From contig JAISVN010000054.1 in NCBI GenBank assembly GCA_031271555.1, forward strand, positions 1-8,152: a DNA stretch of 8,152 bases, read 5' to 3'. This DNA is from Candidatus Methanoplasma sp. (lineage in GTDB: Archaea > Thermoplasmatota > Thermoplasmata > Methanomassiliicoccales > Methanomethylophilaceae). Position numbers and translations under genes: made by a program. Position 1 is the first letter of the stretch; each line of letters begins with the position of its first letter. The notes beneath the pieces were generated by a model. It was not told the DNA's origin, made no database searches, and saw only the letters and a program-made list of their open reading frames with translations. Of the stretch, positions 1 to 5,651 are shown in pieces.

Positions 1-183
1 GGGAACGATGTTCAGGACACTGCTGTGTCATCTCCCGTACTCGGATTTATCGCAATCATACTGTTTTACAAAAGGATTTGCAGAGACAGGGCCTCATCTT
101 TACACGGAACAGCAGGCGACGGGTCTGCGGGAGGATGTCTGGAACGTACTCTCCGTCCGGGATACAGGATGATCGGATTATAG
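1..183 (+). CDS. Possible C-terminal fragment of a membrane-anchored protein (5' end outside window)
   Basis: Frame 1 is open from the window edge to TAG at 181-183, giving 60 codons with no start inside the window. Residues about 8-24 read TAVSSPVLGFIAIILFY, followed by a basic KRICRDR stretch. This looks like a single C-terminal membrane anchor with a positively charged cytoplasmic side, as in many archaeal surface proteins. The first 30 codons use ATA, AGA and AGG like the neighbouring genes; the tail after residue 32 does not resemble anything I recognise. All three forward frames are open across this stretch, so frame choice is uncertain and a frameshift or decay is possible. The end is a tandem TAGTAG, odd in a genome that may decode TAG as an amino acid; reading through both would stop at TGA 235-237. 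No function is assigned. Confidence 0.33.
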   Translation, partial: GNDVQDTAVSSPVLGFIAIILFYKRICRDRASSLHGTAGDGSAGGCLERTLRPGYRMIGL

Positions 184-272
184 TAGATGACCAAAATATT
201 TGGATTAATCATAAATATGCTGGCCGTGTCGGATTGAAGATAATTAGTCTAGATATTTTGGTTAATGACTAT

Positions 273-370
273 ATTTGTAGTATAATACAAATTTATATTG
301 AATTTAAAAATAATTTTATTGTATTACAAATAAATTGAATTATTTTAAATAGTTTTATTACAATACAAAA
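273..370. repeat. TACAAA motif recurring at exact 39-bp spacing, with inverted copies
   Basis: TACAAAT begins at 286 and 325, and TACAAAA at 364, so successive copies are exactly 39 bp apart. The first forms a perfect 7-bp inverted repeat, ATTTGTA (273-279), a 6-nt gap, then TACAAAT (286-292). The second forms TTGTA (319-323), one base, then TACAA (325-329). Between the motifs, ATTGAATT followed by TTTTATT recurs (297-320 and 334-359), so 286-363 reads like two degenerate tandem units. Placed directly upstream of the ATPase start, these could be binding sites for a dimeric regulator. Because the DNA is so AT-rich, part of the similarity may be chance. Confidence 0.4.
343..351 (+). promoter_or_regulatory. 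Candidate archaeal TATA box for the DUF4143 ATPase gene
   Basis: TTTTAAATA lies about 27-35 bp upstream of the ATG at 378. No purine-rich Shine-Dalgarno sequence precedes that ATG. The spacing fits a leaderless transcript starting at or near the start codon, as is common in Thermoplasmata-related archaea. The whole surrounding region is AT-rich, so the exact box cannot be fixed from sequence alone. Confidence 0.4.
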
Positions 371-377
371 TTATAAT

Positions 378-1574
378 ATGATATTAAGAAAGCAATACCT
401 CGATACGTTGATCCGATTAAAAGATAATACAAAATTTATCAAGATCATCACCGGGATCAGGAGATGCGGAAAGTCCACACTTATGCTTCAATTCGCAGAT
501 TACCTTAAGTCTGCAGGCATAAATGAAAACGATATCTTCCATATCGACCTTGAATTATACAATAACAGAGATCTTCTGTCAGCCGACTCGTTACATGAAT
601 TTCTTGAATCCAACCTTACGGGAAGAAGGACCTACCTCATGATAGACGAGATCCAGAAAATAAACGGATGGGAGTCGGTGATACGGTCGGCAATGTCCGA
701 ATTCGATACAGATATCTACATAACAGGTTCGAACGCGTACATGCTGTCATCGGAGCTGGCAACACTTCTTTCAGGAAGATGCGTTGAAGTGAAGATGCTC
801 CCTCTGTCTTTCTCCGAATTCATAGAGCTGAACGGATATAGTAGAGATGATGTCGGAGAATCGGAACTTATGCTGTACCTGTCAAGAGGGTCCTTTCCGA
901 TGATAAGCAAAGAGGACAGCCAAGAGAGCATAACGGATTATCTGGAAGGCGTTTACAACACGGTCATCATGAAGGATATAATTACCAGAAAGAAAGACTC
1001 GGTAAGGAACGGCCCTCTTCTGGAGAGATTGGTGAAATACCTATTCTCCACATGCGGAAGTCCCGTTTCTCCCTTCTCCATATCCAGACAGTTGGGGTAT
1101 AAGGACAGCAATACCGTAGACAGCTACCTCCGAATGCTTGAAGAAACATTCATAGTCTATCGTGCTGAAAGATATGATCTGAAGGGAAAGAAGATACTGA
1201 TGAACGTCTGCAAGTACTACTGCACGGATACAGGCATGAGAAATGCGGTGCTGGGGGCTGCCGGAACGGACATAGGACACCTTCTTGAGAACATTGTTTA
1301 TTTAGAACTCCTCAGGAGAGGGTTCAAGGTCTATGTCGGGGTAAACGGGGACAAAGAGATAGATTTCGTTGCAAAAAGGGCATCTGAAACAAGATATTAT
1401 CAGGTAACTCAGAGCATGGCTTCACCGGATGTGGAGGAGCGTGAAGTGAGCTCCCTGTTGTCTTTCAAAGATAACTATCCCAAGACCATATTATCTTTGG
1501 ACAGGTTCATCATCGGAGGCTACAGCGGGATCGAACATGTGAATATCATAGATTTCCTTCTGGGCAAGGATTGA
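378..1574 (+). CDS. AAA-family ATPase with C-terminal DUF4143 domain
   Basis: A 398-aa soluble protein with the usual length and layout of stand-alone DUF4143 ATPases, which are widespread in archaea and gut bacteria. The N-terminal AAA module has a Walker A loop at residues 26-33 (GIRRCGKS), a Walker B strand ending in D90-E91 (YLMIDEIQ), and a sensor-like TGSNA at 116-120 followed by LSGR. The middle part looks like a winged helix (around 230-270, SISRQLGYKDSNTVDSYLRM). The C-terminal domain has the nuclease-fold-like E327-x-D329-F-V and Q342-V343 positions, but the last motif reads QVT rather than the usual EVK, so cleavage activity is doubtful. The ATG at 378 is chosen because the protein begins directly with the family-typical MILRKQYLDTLI. 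Biological role is unknown. It has its own AT-rich promoter region and no evident functional link to the downstream thiamine genes; such genes are often accessory. Stop is TGA. Confidence 0.9.
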   Translation: MILRKQYLDTLIRLKDNTKFIKIITGIRRCGKSTLMLQFADYLKSAGINENDIFHIDLELYNNRDLLSADSLHEFLESNLTGRRTYLMIDEIQKINGWESVIRSAMSEFDTDIYITGSNAYMLSSELATLLSGRCVEVKMLPLSFSEFIELNGYSRDDVGESELMLYLSRGSFPMISKEDSQESITDYLEGVYNTVIMKDIITRKKDSVRNGPLLERLVKYLFSTCGSPVSPFSISRQLGYKDSNTVDSYLRMLEETFIVYRAERYDLKGKKILMNVCKYYCTDTGMRNAVLGAAGTDIGHLLENIVYLELLRRGFKVYVGVNGDKEIDFVAKRASETRYYQVTQSMASPDVEEREVSSLLSFKDNYPKTILSLDRFIIGGYSGIEHVNIIDFLLGKD

Positions 1575-1592
1575 GCTCTGTAGCTTGAACAG

Positions 1593-1600
1593 TTTTAATA
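1593..1600 (+). promoter_or_regulatory. Candidate TATA box of the thiamine operon
   Basis: TTTTAATA sits in the 47-nt gap between the ATPase stop and the thiE ATG at 1622, 22-29 bp upstream of that ATG. No Shine-Dalgarno sequence precedes the ATG. This supports a leaderless mRNA and an operon promoter independent of the ATPase gene. The gap is too short to hold a TPP riboswitch, so any thiamine control would have to be at the promoter itself. Confidence 0.45.
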
Positions 1601-1621
1601 GACCGATTCTGATTGCTCATT

Positions 1622-2251
1622 ATGTTCGAGCTTTGCGTGATAACAGACCGCGCTTTGTCAAACGGCCTGTCTGAGGCTGAAACAGCGAAGCTTGCTTATT
1701 CGGGCGGCGCAGACATAGTCCAGTTAAGGATGAAGGGGTTCGGTGGTAAAGAGATCACAGAGCAGGCCAGGCTCATAAAGGGGATCTCAGACGAATACGG
1801 CAAGTTCTTCATTGTGAACGACAGGGTGGATGTCGCTCTGCTCTCTGATGCCGACGGCGTACACCTCGGTCAGTCCGACATCTCAGTCGAGGATGCGAGA
1901 GCCCTCATCGGAGATGATAAGCTCATCGGCGTGACGGTCCATGATGCGGAGGAGGCCATGAAAGCGGAATCAGATGGAGCGGATTACGTCAGCATAGGCT
2001 CTGTTTTCAATACATCCACCAAACAAGATGCCATACAAGGTCTGGGTCTTGATGCCGTCTTCACTGTCAGACAGGCTGTGGATATACCTGTCATGGCCAT
2101 CGGCGGGATTAACAGAGGCAACATACAGGATGTCATAAGAGCCGGGGCGGACGGCGTTGCCGTCGTCTCTGCGGTCGTTTCACAGAAAGATATCAGATCC
2201 GCCGCTCATGAACTCAGGGACATGATACTGAAAGTAAGACCTAATATCTGA
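1622..2251 (+). CDS. thiE: Thiamine-phosphate synthase ThiE
   Basis: This 209-aa TIM-barrel enzyme joins hydroxymethylpyrimidine diphosphate to thiazole phosphate, giving thiamine phosphate and pyrophosphate. The family's active-site signature is present in order: Q34-L-R36-M-K38, N66-D67 (IVNDRVDVAL), GVHLGQSD ending at D86, GVTVHD at 103-108 (Thr at a position usually Ser), T131-S-T133-K134 in the pyrophosphate-binding loop, IGGI at 160-163 and the phosphate-binding GADGVAVVS ending at S183. Nothing essential appears lost. A TTG at 1613 would add three residues, but ATG 1622 gives the family-typical opening MFELCVITDR and the right distance to the TATA-like box. Gene order thiE first, then thiS 19 nt downstream, suggests the first cistron of the operon. 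This is the true synthase; the second ThiE-fold gene at the operon end is of TenI type. Confidence 0.93.
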   Translation: MFELCVITDRALSNGLSEAETAKLAYSGGADIVQLRMKGFGGKEITEQARLIKGISDEYGKFFIVNDRVDVALLSDADGVHLGQSDISVEDARALIGDDKLIGVTVHDAEEAMKAESDGADYVSIGSVFNTSTKQDAIQGLGLDAVFTVRQAVDIPVMAIGGINRGNIQDVIRAGADGVAVVSAVVSQKDIRSAAHELRDMILKVRPNI

Positions 2252-2270
2252 GAATCTTTACGGTAATATC

Positions 2271-2465
2271 ATGAAGGTCAACGGAAAGGATCACGGCCCG
2301 GTCTTGCCAATGACCGTAAAGGGGCTCGTCTCGAGCATGGGATTCAGAGAGGACCGCGTGGCGGTCGAACTCAATGGAAAAATAGTCTCCAGAGCAAGAT
2401 ATGCCGATACCGCTCTGAAAGATGATGATTCTGTCGAGATCGTCGGGTTTGTGGGTGGTGGATGA
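2271..2465 (+). CDS. thiS: Sulfur-carrier protein ThiS
   Basis: A 64-aa ubiquitin-fold carrier. Its C-terminal glycine is adenylated by ThiF, converted to a thiocarboxylate and used by ThiG as the sulfur donor for the thiazole ring. The length and the central VAVELNGKIV segment (residues 30-39) are typical of ThiS. The protein ends FVGGG, so the required terminal Gly-Gly is exposed without processing; a triple glycine is common in this family. No strong ribosome-binding site precedes the ATG, only a weak GGTAA. The stop overlaps the thiF start by 4 nt, which fits translational coupling of carrier and activating enzyme. Confidence 0.93.
   Translation: MKVNGKDHGPVLPMTVKGLVSSMGFREDRVAVELNGKIVSRARYADTALKDDDSVEIVGFVGGG
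2453..2461 (+). promoter_or_regulatory. Ribosome-binding site for thiF inside the thiS glycine codons
   Basis: GGGTGGTGG contains codons for the functionally required C-terminal glycines of ThiS and also resembles the archaeal Shine-Dalgarno core GGTGA/GGAGG. It lies directly before the double ATG at 2462 and 2465. Counting from GGGTGG, the second ATG (2465) has the more normal spacing of 6 nt, so translation may start one codon later than annotated. Confidence 0.4.
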
Positions 2466-3100
2466 TGCCCTTCCCTGAGAAAAAAGAACTGGAAGAAGCT
2501 CTCCGCGCCAGACTGACTACCGGCATCCATGAGAAGATAAAAACGGCAAGAGTCGGCATTGCAGGGCTGGGCGGCCTCGGGTCGAACATAGCCGCGATGC
2601 TTGTCAGGACAGGTGTCGCAAATCTTACCGTAGCGGATTTCGATACTGTCGACCTGAGCAATGTCAACAGGCAGAACTACTATCTCAGCCAGATAGGGTC
2701 TCCGAAAACCGATGCGGCGGAAGAGCTTCTCCTGAAGATCAATCCATATCTTACGATAGATAAGCATTATGTCAGGCTCGACCCCTCCAATATACCTGCG
2801 ATATTCGATGGATGCGACATAGTCTGCGAAGCTTTTGATGTCCCTTCCGAAAAAGCGATGCTCATAAACACGATACTTGAAAGATGTCCGGGAATAAAGG
2901 TAGTATCCGGCTCCGGGATGGCAGGATACGGAAGGTCCAACGAGATACGGACAGAAAGATTATTCGCCGACCTCTACATTTGCGGTGACGGAATAGATAT
3001 GGAAGATACCGAAGGGGGCCTTATGGCGCCGAGAGTGAACATCTGCGCAGGGCATATGGCCAATGCGGTGATATCCCTGCTGATAAACGGAGATGTGTGA
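2462..3100 (+). CDS. thiF: ThiS adenylyltransferase ThiF, short 'family 2' type
   Basis: A 212-aa E1-like enzyme that activates the ThiS C-terminus with ATP. The nucleotide-binding loop GLGGLG is at residues 35-40, followed by the acidic strand VADFD (57-61) and the E1 signature DTVDLSNVNRQ (61-71). Lys82 and Asp126 (CEAFD) are at the expected ATP/Mg positions. The C-terminal part has SGSGMAGYGRSNEIRT (149-164) and GLMAPRVNICAGHMAN (186-201), as I recall for the short ThiF family of clostridia. The CxxC zinc pairs of E. coli ThiF/MoeB are absent, which fits the short family. It overlaps thiS by 4 nt and ends 3 nt before thiG. ATG 2462 and 2465 are both possible starts. The co-operonic ThiS argues for ThiF rather than a molybdopterin E1 enzyme. 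Confidence 0.9.
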   Translation: MMPFPEKKELEEALRARLTTGIHEKIKTARVGIAGLGGLGSNIAAMLVRTGVANLTVADFDTVDLSNVNRQNYYLSQIGSPKTDAAEELLLKINPYLTIDKHYVRLDPSNIPAIFDGCDIVCEAFDVPSEKAMLINTILERCPGIKVVSGSGMAGYGRSNEIRTERLFADLYICGDGIDMEDTEGGLMAPRVNICAGHMANAVISLLINGDV

Positions 3101-3103
3101 ACA

Positions 3104-3877
3104 ATGGATGACGAACTCATTATAGGGAACAGAAGATTCAATTCCAGATTCATACTCGGTTCAGGGAAGTTCTCCCTTGAAATGACGAAAGCCGTCATGG
3201 AGAACGGCGGGGTGGAGATAGCCACGCTTGCCGTGAGAAGGGCGAATGCCGGGGGAGAGGAGAACATCCTCGACTACATACCCAAAGGACTGACGCTGCT
3301 TCCGAACACATCCGGAGCCAGGAATTCCGATGAGGCCGTACGAATAGCCATGCTCGCCAGAGAACTGGGATGCGGAGATATGATCAAGATCGAGATCATA
3401 AAGGATTCGAGATACCTCCTTCCGGACAACTGCGAGACCATAAAGGCTACAAAAATACTTGCGGACGAGGGCTTCATCGTCATGCCGTATATGATGCCCG
3501 ACCTCTCTGCGGCAAGATCGATGGCAGATGCCGGAGCTTCGGCGATAATGCCGCTGGGTGCGCCGATAGGCAGCAACAAGGGATTGCTTACGAAGGATTT
3601 CATAAAGATAATGGTGGACGAGCTCGATCTTCCGATCATAGTCGATGCCGGCATAGGAAGGCCGTCGCAGGCATGCGAGGCCATGGAGATGGGGTGTGCG
3701 GCAGTCATGGCGAACACTGCGATCGCCACCGCGGGAAACATACCAATGATGGCGAAAGCGTTCAAGCTGTCCATTGAGGCCGGGCGCATGGCATTCCTTT
3801 CAAAGCCCGGCAGGGTTCTTCAGAACGGAGGGGAGGCCTCCAGTCCTTTGACGGGATTCCTAGAGGATGTCAGATGA
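3104..3877 (+). CDS. thiG: Thiazole synthase ThiG
   Basis: This 257-aa TIM-barrel enzyme builds thiazole phosphate from deoxyxylulose 5-phosphate, dehydroglycine and ThiS thiocarboxylate. The Schiff-base lysine is K95 in MIKIEII (93-99). Other family features are GSGKF near residue 19, ATLAVRRAN (40-48), [10 protein letters not shown] (65-74), [30 protein letters not shown], and a phosphate-binding [18 protein letters not shown] segment. Length is normal for ThiG. GGAG at 3089-3092 lies 11 nt before the ATG. The last codons overlap the thiH start by 4 nt. Most archaea instead make the thiazole with a Thi4-type enzyme, so this bacterial-type gene, next to thiH and the short thiF, points to lateral acquisition. 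Confidence 0.95.
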   Translation: MDDELIIGNRRFNSRFILGSGKFSLEMTKAVMENGGVEIATLAVRRANAGGEENILDYIPKGLTLLPNTSGARNSDEAVRIAMLARELGCGDMIKIEIIKDSRYLLPDNCETIKATKILADEGFIVMPYMMPDLSAARSMADAGASAIMPLGAPIGSNKGLLTKDFIKIMVDELDLPIIVDAGIGRPSQACEAMEMGCAAVMANTAIATAGNIPMMAKAFKLSIEAGRMAFLSKPGRVLQNGGEASSPLTGFLEDVR

Positions 3878-5025
3878 TCAGAGAATTCACGGATGCGGAC
3901 GATTATCACAGCCATATGGAATCGATCGATTCCGATATCATGAAGAACACTTTATCAAAAGTCTCCGAACTCGGTTCTCGCACATTCACGGAGGCCGATG
4001 TCAGATATGCCCTGAACAAAGAGCGTCTCGGCCCTGAAGACTTCGCTGCTCTGCTATCCGTTGCCGCAGAAGCGTTTCTCGAAGATATGGCGCAAAGAAC
4101 CAGAGAAGAGACTCGGAAATACTTCGGCAACTCGGTCAGCATATTCACGCCCTTATACACATCCAACTACTGTGAGAACGGCTGCCTCTACTGCGGATTC
4201 AGCAGGGACAACAAGATACACAGAGCAAAACTGTCCTTTGACGGGATCGAATCCGAAATGTCAAAGATAGCGGAATCCGGTTTGAACGAGATACTCATCC
4301 TCACAGGAGAGTCGAGAAAGGCCTCCGATGTGGAGTTCATAGGCGAATGCGTAAAGATGGCGGCGGACCATTTCAACAACGTCGGGGTCGAAGTGTATCC
4401 CCTGAACACAGAGGAATACGGATATCTGCATGAATGCGGGGCGGATTACGTCACAGTGTTTCAGGAGACGTACGACCCCGATAGATATGCGGAACTTCAT
4501 CCATTCGGCCCGAAAAGGATATTCTCATATCGTTTCAACGCTCAGGAAAGAGCCCTTAAAGGAGGGATGAGAGGCGTCGCGTTCGGTGCCCTTCTGGGAC
4601 TGGGCGACTTCAGGAAGGATTCCCTGGCATGCGGCATACATGCATATCTCGTTCAAAGAAAGTATCCGCATGCGGAGATATCGTTCTCCCTTCCGAGGCT
4701 CAGGCCGTTCATAAACGGAGGGTATTCTGCAGAGGCCGTATCCGAAAGACAGCTGCTGCAGGTGGCGCTGGCATACCGCATCTTCATGCCGTTCTCGGGG
4801 CAGACCATATCCTCCAGGGAGAGTTCTAAGTTCAGGGATAATATCGTAGGGTTAAGCGCAACGAAGATATCGGCTGGGGTCAGGGTCGGCATCGGAGGGC
4901 ATGCGGAAGAAAAGAAAGGGGACGAACAATTCGACATATCCGACCCGCGGGATGTGGAGGAAATAAGGAAGGCCCTGATGGAAAAAGGTTTACAGCCTGT
5001 ATTCAATGACTACGTGAGAGTATGA
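3874..5025 (+). CDS. thiH: 2-iminoacetate synthase (tyrosine lyase) ThiH, radical SAM
   Basis: A 383-aa radical S-adenosylmethionine enzyme. It cleaves tyrosine to p-cresol and dehydroglycine, which feeds ThiG. The [4Fe-4S] cluster motif CxxxCxxC is C100, C104 and C107 in the typical [19 protein letters not shown] setting (residues 91-109; one run of 19). Further family landmarks are ILILTGESR (SAM-binding GE motif), [16 protein letters not shown], and the C-terminal [13 protein letters not shown] and [15 protein letters not shown] segments. A good Shine-Dalgarno sequence, GAGG at 3863-3866, lies 7 nt before the ATG, inside thiG. Both ends overlap neighbours by ATGA. Oxygen sensitivity of this enzyme, in contrast to the aerobic ThiO alternative, fits a strict anaerobe. 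Confidence 0.95.
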   Translation: MIREFTDADDYHSHMESIDSDIMKNTLSKVSELGSRTFTEADVRYALNKERLGPEDFAALLSVAAEAFLEDMAQRTREETRKYFGNSVSIFTPLYTSNYCENGCLYCGFSRDNKIHRAKLSFDGIESEMSKIAESGLNEILILTGESRKASDVEFIGECVKMAADHFNNVGVEVYPLNTEEYGYLHECGADYVTVFQETYDPDRYAELHPFGPKRIFSYRFNAQERALKGGMRGVAFGALLGLGDFRKDSLACGIHAYLVQRKYPHAEISFSLPRLRPFINGGYSAEAVSERQLLQVALAYRIFMPFSGQTISSRESSKFRDNIVGLSATKISAGVRVGIGGHAEEKKGDEQFDISDPRDVEEIRKALMEKGLQPVFNDYVRV

Positions 5026-5615
5026 TCATAGCAGTTACGGACAGAAAGATCAGCGTCGCTTCCGACTTTCTGGAGCAGATGGAATCTGTTGCAGCCTCGT
5101 CGCCGGACATGATAATACTGAGGGAAAAGGATCTCTCCGAGGCCGAATACAGATATCTTGCCATCGAATGCCTGCGCATCTGCGATTCACATGATGTCAG
5201 ATTCTGCGTTAATACCTTCATAAAGACTGCAATATCCATAAATAACAAGAGAGTCCAAATCTCTTTGGACTCTCTGAAAGAGAACAGGGAGAGTCTTGAT
5301 GGGTTTGAAGAGATATGGGTGTCTGTGCATTCGGCGGAAGAGGCTGCGGAGGCTGAAAGCCTCGGTGCCACCCATCTGATATATGGGAATGTCTTCAAAA
5401 CTACATGCAAACCCGGTGCAGAGGGCAAAGGTCTGAAGGCGCTCTAGCATGTCTGCGACAGCGTGAATGTGCCGGTATTCGCGATCGGCGGAATAGATGT
5501 GGGGAATGCACATTTAATGTTCGATGCCGGGTGCAAAGGGGTCTGCGTCAGAAGTCTTCTGATGAAGACTTCGGAACCGTTCGAAGTTATGGATGAATTG
5601 AGAAAATCGATTTAA
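5022..5615 (+). CDS. TenI/ThiE-type thiazole tautomerase-like protein with in-frame TAG (possible pyrrolysine)
   Basis: The ATG overlaps the thiH stop (ATGA). Read to the first TAG the product is only 141 aa and lacks the last part of the barrel. Read through TAG (codon 142) the frame runs to TAA at 5613-5615, giving 197 residues, the normal TenI/ThiE size. Landmarks before TAG are [20 protein letters not shown] (32-43), SVHSAEEAAEA (101-111) and YGNVFKTTCKPG (121-132). After TAG come HVCDSVNVPVFAIGGI (143-158), GCKGVCVRSLLMK (170-182) and a final helix. The TxCK form of the loop makes it TenI-like rather than a true synthase. The position equivalent to the TenI general base, His in GHVF, is Asn123. 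Likely role is aromatisation of the ThiG product, or a ThiE-like accessory. Alternatives are a pseudogene with a recent nonsense mutation, or termination giving a short protein. Confidence 0.72.
5248..5275. repeat. Perfect 12-bp inverted repeat (hairpin) inside the TenI-like gene
   Basis: AGAGAGTCCAAA (5248-5259) and TTTGGACTCTCT (5264-5275) are exact reverse complements separated by TCTC (5260-5263). The mRNA could form a stable 12-bp stem with a tetraloop. It lies within codons for KRVQISLDSL, about 170 nt upstream of the in-frame TAG. A match this long with so small a loop is rarely expected by chance in 8 kb. Its role is unknown; it is upstream of the TAG, so it is not placed like the PYLIS element described for methylamine methyltransferase genes. 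Confidence 0.85.
5445..5447 (+). other. In-frame TAG (amber) codon, candidate pyrrolysine codon
   Basis: TAG follows GCG CTC and precedes CAT GTC TGC in an otherwise uninterrupted frame. The flanking residues GLKAL and HVCDSVNVPVFAIGGI form the helix and strand that are contiguous in TenI homologues. The homologous position, as I recall it, is a variable, often charged surface residue such as Lys or Glu, so Pyl (a lysine derivative) could be tolerated. AAG, GAG or CAG could become TAG by one base change. The seven other clearly supported genes here all end in TGA, consistent with TAG being avoided as a stop. Confidence 0.6.
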
Positions 5616-5628
5616 GATGTTTAAAAGC

Positions 5629-5651
5629 CCGATCACTCGGACGGTTTTGTT
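5629..5651. terminator. Weak terminator-like hairpin at the convergent gene ends
   Basis: CCGA (5629-5632) and TCGG (5637-5640) can pair around TCAC, which contains the stop codon of the minus-strand transporter. On the + strand a T-rich TTTTGTT follows at 5645-5651; on the - strand TTTT follows two bases after the stem. The operon stop (5615) and the transporter stop (5633) are 17 bp apart, so a shared transcription end is expected somewhere here. The stem is short and archaeal termination mainly needs U-tracts, so this is tentative. Confidence 0.25.

Larger units (their letters stand above)
184..377. other. AT-rich intergenic spacer upstream of the ATPase gene
   Basis: The first part (about 184-240) has mixed composition and no gene I would support. 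From about 240 to 377 the sequence is almost purely A and T, in contrast to the roughly half-GC coding DNA on either side. It holds a candidate promoter and a set of repeated TACAAA motifs, annotated separately. A frame running from 78 to 338 is open through it, but its residues look like chance translation (runs of I, N, Y and L from AT-rich DNA) and I do not call it a gene. Confidence 0.7.

Noticed and set aside
78..338. An 86-codon open frame on the + strand
   Set aside because: It runs from mixed-composition DNA into an AT-rich promoter region, with no recognisable motif and residues that look like chance translation.
286..370. CRISPR array from the regularly spaced TACAAA motifs
   Set aside because: The repeats are 6-7 nt and degenerate, the intervening DNA is itself similar, and no cas gene is present.
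1613..1621. TTG start for thiE, three codons upstream
   Set aside because: ATG 1622 gives the usual ThiE N-terminus and a better distance to the TATA-like box; the extra residues add nothing conserved.
1575..1621. TPP riboswitch before thiE
   Set aside because: The 47-nt gap is too short, and I see no CTGAGA thi-box core with its paired stems.
3274..3789. A 171-codon - strand frame opposite thiG
   Set aside because: It is antisense to a strongly conserved gene and has low-complexity S/A/I-rich residues without a domain.
5448..5615. Separate small gene after the TAG, using an internal ATG
   Set aside because: The residues continue the TenI barrel in the same frame, and the only in-frame ATGs come after the conserved VPVFAIGGI strand, so a separate product would not make a fold.
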